DNA of 64,000 bases from positions 18,290 to 82,289 of the forward strand of contig JAJDWA010000005.1 in the NCBI GenBank assembly GCA_022825825.1. Direction: 5' to 3'. The stretch is from Candidatus Poribacteria bacterium (lineage in GTDB: Bacteria; Poribacteria; WGA-4E; WGA-3G). The notes below the pieces were generated by a model. The model was not told where the DNA came from. It did no database searches and was given only the letters and a program-made list of their open reading frames with translations. The first letter of the stretch is position 1; each line of letters opens with the position of its first letter. Position numbers and translations under genes: made by a program. Positions 61,789 through 64,000 of this stretch are shown here, one piece after another.

Positions 61789-63159
61789 GTGAATTTGCAC
61801 CGAGATACGAGATTAGATGCAACACATTACCATCCATGGCACCTTGAAAATCTGAGCAAGATTAAGGCAAAGTCTCAACCTCTTTCTGAATTTATTACAT
61901 ATATATCTGGTGGTGCAACCCCGCTTGGAGCGGTTTACCCAGAAGAAGGCGTCCCATTTCTGAGAGTACAAAATATAATGCCAAATTATATTTCAGATTC
62001 TGGTATTAAATATTTGTCACCTTCCCAAAACCAAGAAATACTAAGAAGTCAATTAAAAAAGGACGATGTTTTACTTACTATCACTGGTGTTTCTTATGGA
62101 AAATCAGCAGTTGTGACAGATGAGTTTGTCGGTGCAAACATCAATCAACATTCCGTAAAAATGACGGTCAAAAATGTTGCTCCCTATTTTTTGTCAACGT
62201 TCCTAAATTGTAAATACGGTTATTCACAATCTACAAGACACATCGTAGGAATTACCAGACCAGCATTAGATTACTCGTCTATCAAAACTTTTTTAATTCC
62301 TGAATTAGGTAAGGAATTCCAAGATATGATAGCGTCATGCTGTCGTATCGCAGAAAAATTAAGAAAAGATTCAAAAGAATGTTATACCGAAGTACAAACC
62401 CTCCTCCTCTCCGAACTCGGACTTGCAGACTGGCAACCGAAGCAGCAGTTAACCTTTGTCAAAAACTTTTCTGATACTGAGTCCGCTGGGCGTATTGATG
62501 CGGATTACTTCCAACCGAAATATGATGATATTGTGAACGCCATTAAAAGTTGTACAGGTGGTTGGGATACCTTGGAAAACCTGGTTACACTGAAAAAGTG
62601 TGTTGAGGTTGGCAGCAAGGCGTATACTGAGGACGGCATCCCTTTTGTTCGGGTAAGCAATCTCAGTCCGTTTGAAATCACACAAGAGAAATACATATCA
62701 GAAGAATTGTACGCAGAAATCACGGAACACCAACCGAAACAGGGCGAGATCCTTCTCAGTAAAGACGCAACCCCCGGCATAGCCCATTATTTGCGCGAAG
62801 CACCCGATAAAATGGTACCTGCTGGCGGTATACTCCGATTGAAAAGCAAAACGGATAAAATCGGGAATGAATACTTGACGTTAGTGCTTAATTCTATCCT
62901 GACACAAGAACAGGTTAATCGGGATGTAGGCGGTTCAGTTATTCTGCATTGGCGACCAGACCAAGTTGCAGGAACAGTCATTCCTATTTTGCATCAAGAG
63001 AAACAGGCTGAAATTGAACAGAAAGTCATAGAATCCTTCAACGGACGCAAGCGCGCCAAAGACCTTTTGGAGTGTGCCAAACGTGCCGTTGAGATTGCTA
63101 TTGAGCAGGACGAACAGGCTGGTATTGAGTGGTTGGAGTCTGTTTCGGATGTGGCTTGA
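61789..63159 (+). CDS. hsdS: Type I-like specificity subunit (HsdS)
   Basis: About 456 residues from the GTG at 61789. Two target-recognition domains are seen: the first at about residues 25-165 (FITYISGGATPLGAVYPEEGVPFLRVQNI), then a helical spacer (IAEKLRKDSKECYTEVQTLLLSELG). The second lies at about 235-395 (LENLVTLKKCVEVGSKAYTEDGIPFVRVSNLSP), closed by a C-terminal helix. It directs the fusion protein to a bipartite DNA site. The start is doubtful: the reading frame is open back to 61723 and the upstream codons (YSIVNFSEV) look coding, but no ATG/TTG/GTG is in frame there. The only well-placed ATG (61733) is out of frame. A lost start or a frameshift near the N-terminus is possible. Confidence 0.82.
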   Translation: MNLHRDTRLDATHYHPWHLENLSKIKAKSQPLSEFITYISGGATPLGAVYPEEGVPFLRVQNIMPNYISDSGIKYLSPSQNQEILRSQLKKDDVLLTITGVSYGKSAVVTDEFVGANINQHSVKMTVKNVAPYFLSTFLNCKYGYSQSTRHIVGITRPALDYSSIKTFLIPELGKEFQDMIASCCRIAEKLRKDSKECYTEVQTLLLSELGLADWQPKQQLTFVKNFSDTESAGRIDADYFQPKYDDIVNAIKSCTGGWDTLENLVTLKKCVEVGSKAYTEDGIPFVRVSNLSPFEITQEKYISEELYAEITEHQPKQGEILLSKDATPGIAHYLREAPDKMVPAGGILRLKSKTDKIGNEYLTLVLNSILTQEQVNRDVGGSVILHWRPDQVAGTVIPILHQEKQAEIEQKVIESFNGRKRAKDLLECAKRAVEIAIEQDEQAGIEWLESVSDVA

Positions 63160-63563
63160 AAAGCACCCACTATACAATAAAAGAGAGATACCTTCGATCA
63201 GTAATAACTATATCAGAGTTAGAAAGATGTCTTTTCTATTCAATATACACCAATACTCGAGATTATGTTAGCGCAACTGTTGAAACAATAGCACGAGTAA
63301 TCCATCAGCACGTAGAAAAGACATGTCAAGTGATAATAGTGATTGATGGATTAGATAAAAAGTCTAAACAGCAAATTTCCAGACGTTTGAAGGAAAAAGG
63401 GATAATGTATAAGAAAGTTAGTGGAATAAGAGATGAAGGGAGTGCGTGGATAAGATTAGCAGATGCGATTGCAGGATTTAGCTGGCATGTTTATGAAAAC
63501 AAACCTTATACTCAAACTCTATTTCCTGAAATGCAGCAAAAAGGATATCTTATCCAACTTTAA
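63129..63563 (+). pseudogene. DUF3800 family remnant (C-terminal part)
   Basis: The last 90 or so codons match the C-terminal half of DUF3800 proteins: VIIVIDGLDKKSKQQISRRL followed by RDEGSAWIRLADAIAGF. Those proteins, often next to mobile or defence genes, have an RNase-H-like fold. The N-terminal half, with the usual DESG-type start, is absent, and there is no ribosome-binding site. The frame overlaps the end of hsdS by about 30 bases. It is most likely a fragment left by a deletion. Confidence 0.7.
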
Positions 63564-63700
63564 AAGAAAATGCCAGAGTGTCTGGCTCTAGCAACCCAAC
63601 ATAGACATACGCAAAGGCAGAGGTCACGGTTGGCTGTCCCTAGCTTTTCCGAAGAAAAGCACCGTCCATACGGCACGTATTCGGGCAAAGATATAATTCA
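63564..63700. other. Run of small hairpins after the DUF3800 remnant
   Basis: GCCAGA/TCTGGC (63573-63587), GCTTTTC/GAAAAGC with a CGAA loop (63643-63660) and CCGT/ACGG with a CCAT loop (63662-63673) occur in close succession. They may be terminators, the end of a mobile element, or a small RNA. No gene is seen. Confidence 0.35.
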
Positions 63701-63822
63701 CATAAATAAATTATAACACAAAAAAAGCACTTTGTTAAGCAGAGGCATTCAATCCCAGGGTTATTTAGTTTTATGAATTCTCATTTTATCATGTTAACTG
63801 CGAGTTTAGGATTTGAAGGGTA

Positions 63823-63883
63823 GGTGCGGTTTCCTAACCGCACTGGTCAGATATGGCTAATGGTGCGGTTAGGAAACCGCACC
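63823..63883. repeat. Large palindrome of the GCGGTTTCCTAACCGC family
   Basis: GGTGCGGTTTCCTAACCGCAC (63823-63843) and its exact inverse GTGCGGTTAGGAAACCGCACC (63863-63883) form perfect 21-bp arms around a 19-base loop. Each arm is itself nearly palindromic. GCGTCAATTTAAGG (63888-63901) follows immediately. Related palindromes lie at 18223 and 53659. Confidence 0.75.
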
Positions 63884-63895
63884 ATAGGCGTCAAT

Positions 63896-64000
63896 TTAAG
63901 GATTTTCTGTAGCCTCTTGGAGTCTACGAAAGGTTGTCCTTTTTCCAGTGCTTCTCTGAAAAGTGCCACCATTTTCAAATGAGCGTTTTATGTCTTTCAA
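63896..64000 (-). CDS. Partial CDS at right edge, C-terminal end only
   Basis: On the minus strand about 34 codons are open from the right edge to a TAA at 63896-63898, reading DIKRSFENGGTFQR...FRRLQEATENP. The sequence is coding-like, and the stop lies inside the GCGTCAATTTAAGG repeat, which may have supplied it. The family cannot be told from so little. Confidence 0.3.
   Translation of the reverse strand: MKDIKRSFENGGTFQRSTGKRTTFRRLQEATENP

Noticed and set aside
1..64000. CRISPR array, tRNA or rRNA genes
   Set aside because: No regularly spaced direct repeats and no cloverleaf or rRNA sequence were seen on reading; a tRNA search could still find one that I missed.

Overview
The window is bacterial, moderately AT-rich by eye, and mostly single genes or short operons separated by repeat-rich gaps. 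The gene mix suggests a Candidatus Poribacteria-like lineage, perhaps a sponge- or marine-associated relative. It has two phytanoyl-CoA-dioxygenase-family proteins, an enolase-superfamily dehydratase, a Gfo/Idh oxidoreductase, a sugar-phosphate-isomerase-type TIM barrel, two large multi-pass proteins that I place in the DUF6784/6785 group, and secreted proteins ending in an NPFNPET-type C-terminal sorting domain. A very large leucine-rich-repeat protein also carries haem, cohesin and dockerin modules. This placement is an inference from gene content; no rRNA or tRNA gene is visible. Several genes appear to start with TTG or GTG.

Layout. 1-4.7 kb: purD, then an STT3-like oligosaccharyltransferase overlapping a methyltransferase. 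4.8-7.2 kb: a small cassette of membrane or secreted Cys/His-rich proteins downstream of a damaged ECF sigma factor gene. 7.4-11.0 kb: enolase-superfamily dehydratase, PhyH-like protein with an altered iron-site motif, a membrane dihaem protein and an SRPBCC protein. 11-20.4 kb: branched-chain amino acid synthesis (ilvC; ilvB-ilvH behind a T-box leader), split by the giant LRR protein. 20.7-27.7 kb: a DUF6785-type membrane protein, a P-type ATPase homologue that has lost its catalytic motifs, thrB and an aspartate-aminotransferase-like enzyme. 27.8-35.5 kb: envelope and secreted proteins, pcm, an SppA fused to a beta-barrel-like domain, and a second PhyH protein.

35.8-39.4 kb: a three-gene operon under a near-consensus promoter. 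Its first gene is best read as a selenoprotein: an in-frame UGA after a cysteine is followed by a bacterial-type SECIS hairpin. 39.6-44.9 kb: the second DUF6785 paralogue, a DUF3352-like protein, and three tandem copies of a small antitoxin-like gene joined to a PIN-domain toxin gene. 44.9-50 kb: oxidoreductases, a J-domain coiled-coil protein, an IF-1 with a basic N-terminal extension, a CinA-type protein and an alpha/beta hydrolase. 50-63.6 kb: three DNA-modification loci (a DpnII/MboI-like type II pair, a solitary NPPF adenine methylase, and a nuclease-methylase fusion with a specificity subunit). Between them lie DUF1015, cysteine synthase, a TIM-barrel isomerase, a flippase-like protein and an amidohydrolase. 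The window closes with a DUF3800 remnant and dense palindromic repeats.

The intergenic gaps carry several dispersed inverted-repeat families. One has shared ends of the type GCGTCAATTTAAGG that bracket nested palindromes, like small non-autonomous mobile elements. The strongest leads are the selenoprotein operon, the motif-less P-type ATPase, the triplicated antitoxin array, the damaged sigma factor with its small-protein cassette, and the altered-site PhyH protein.
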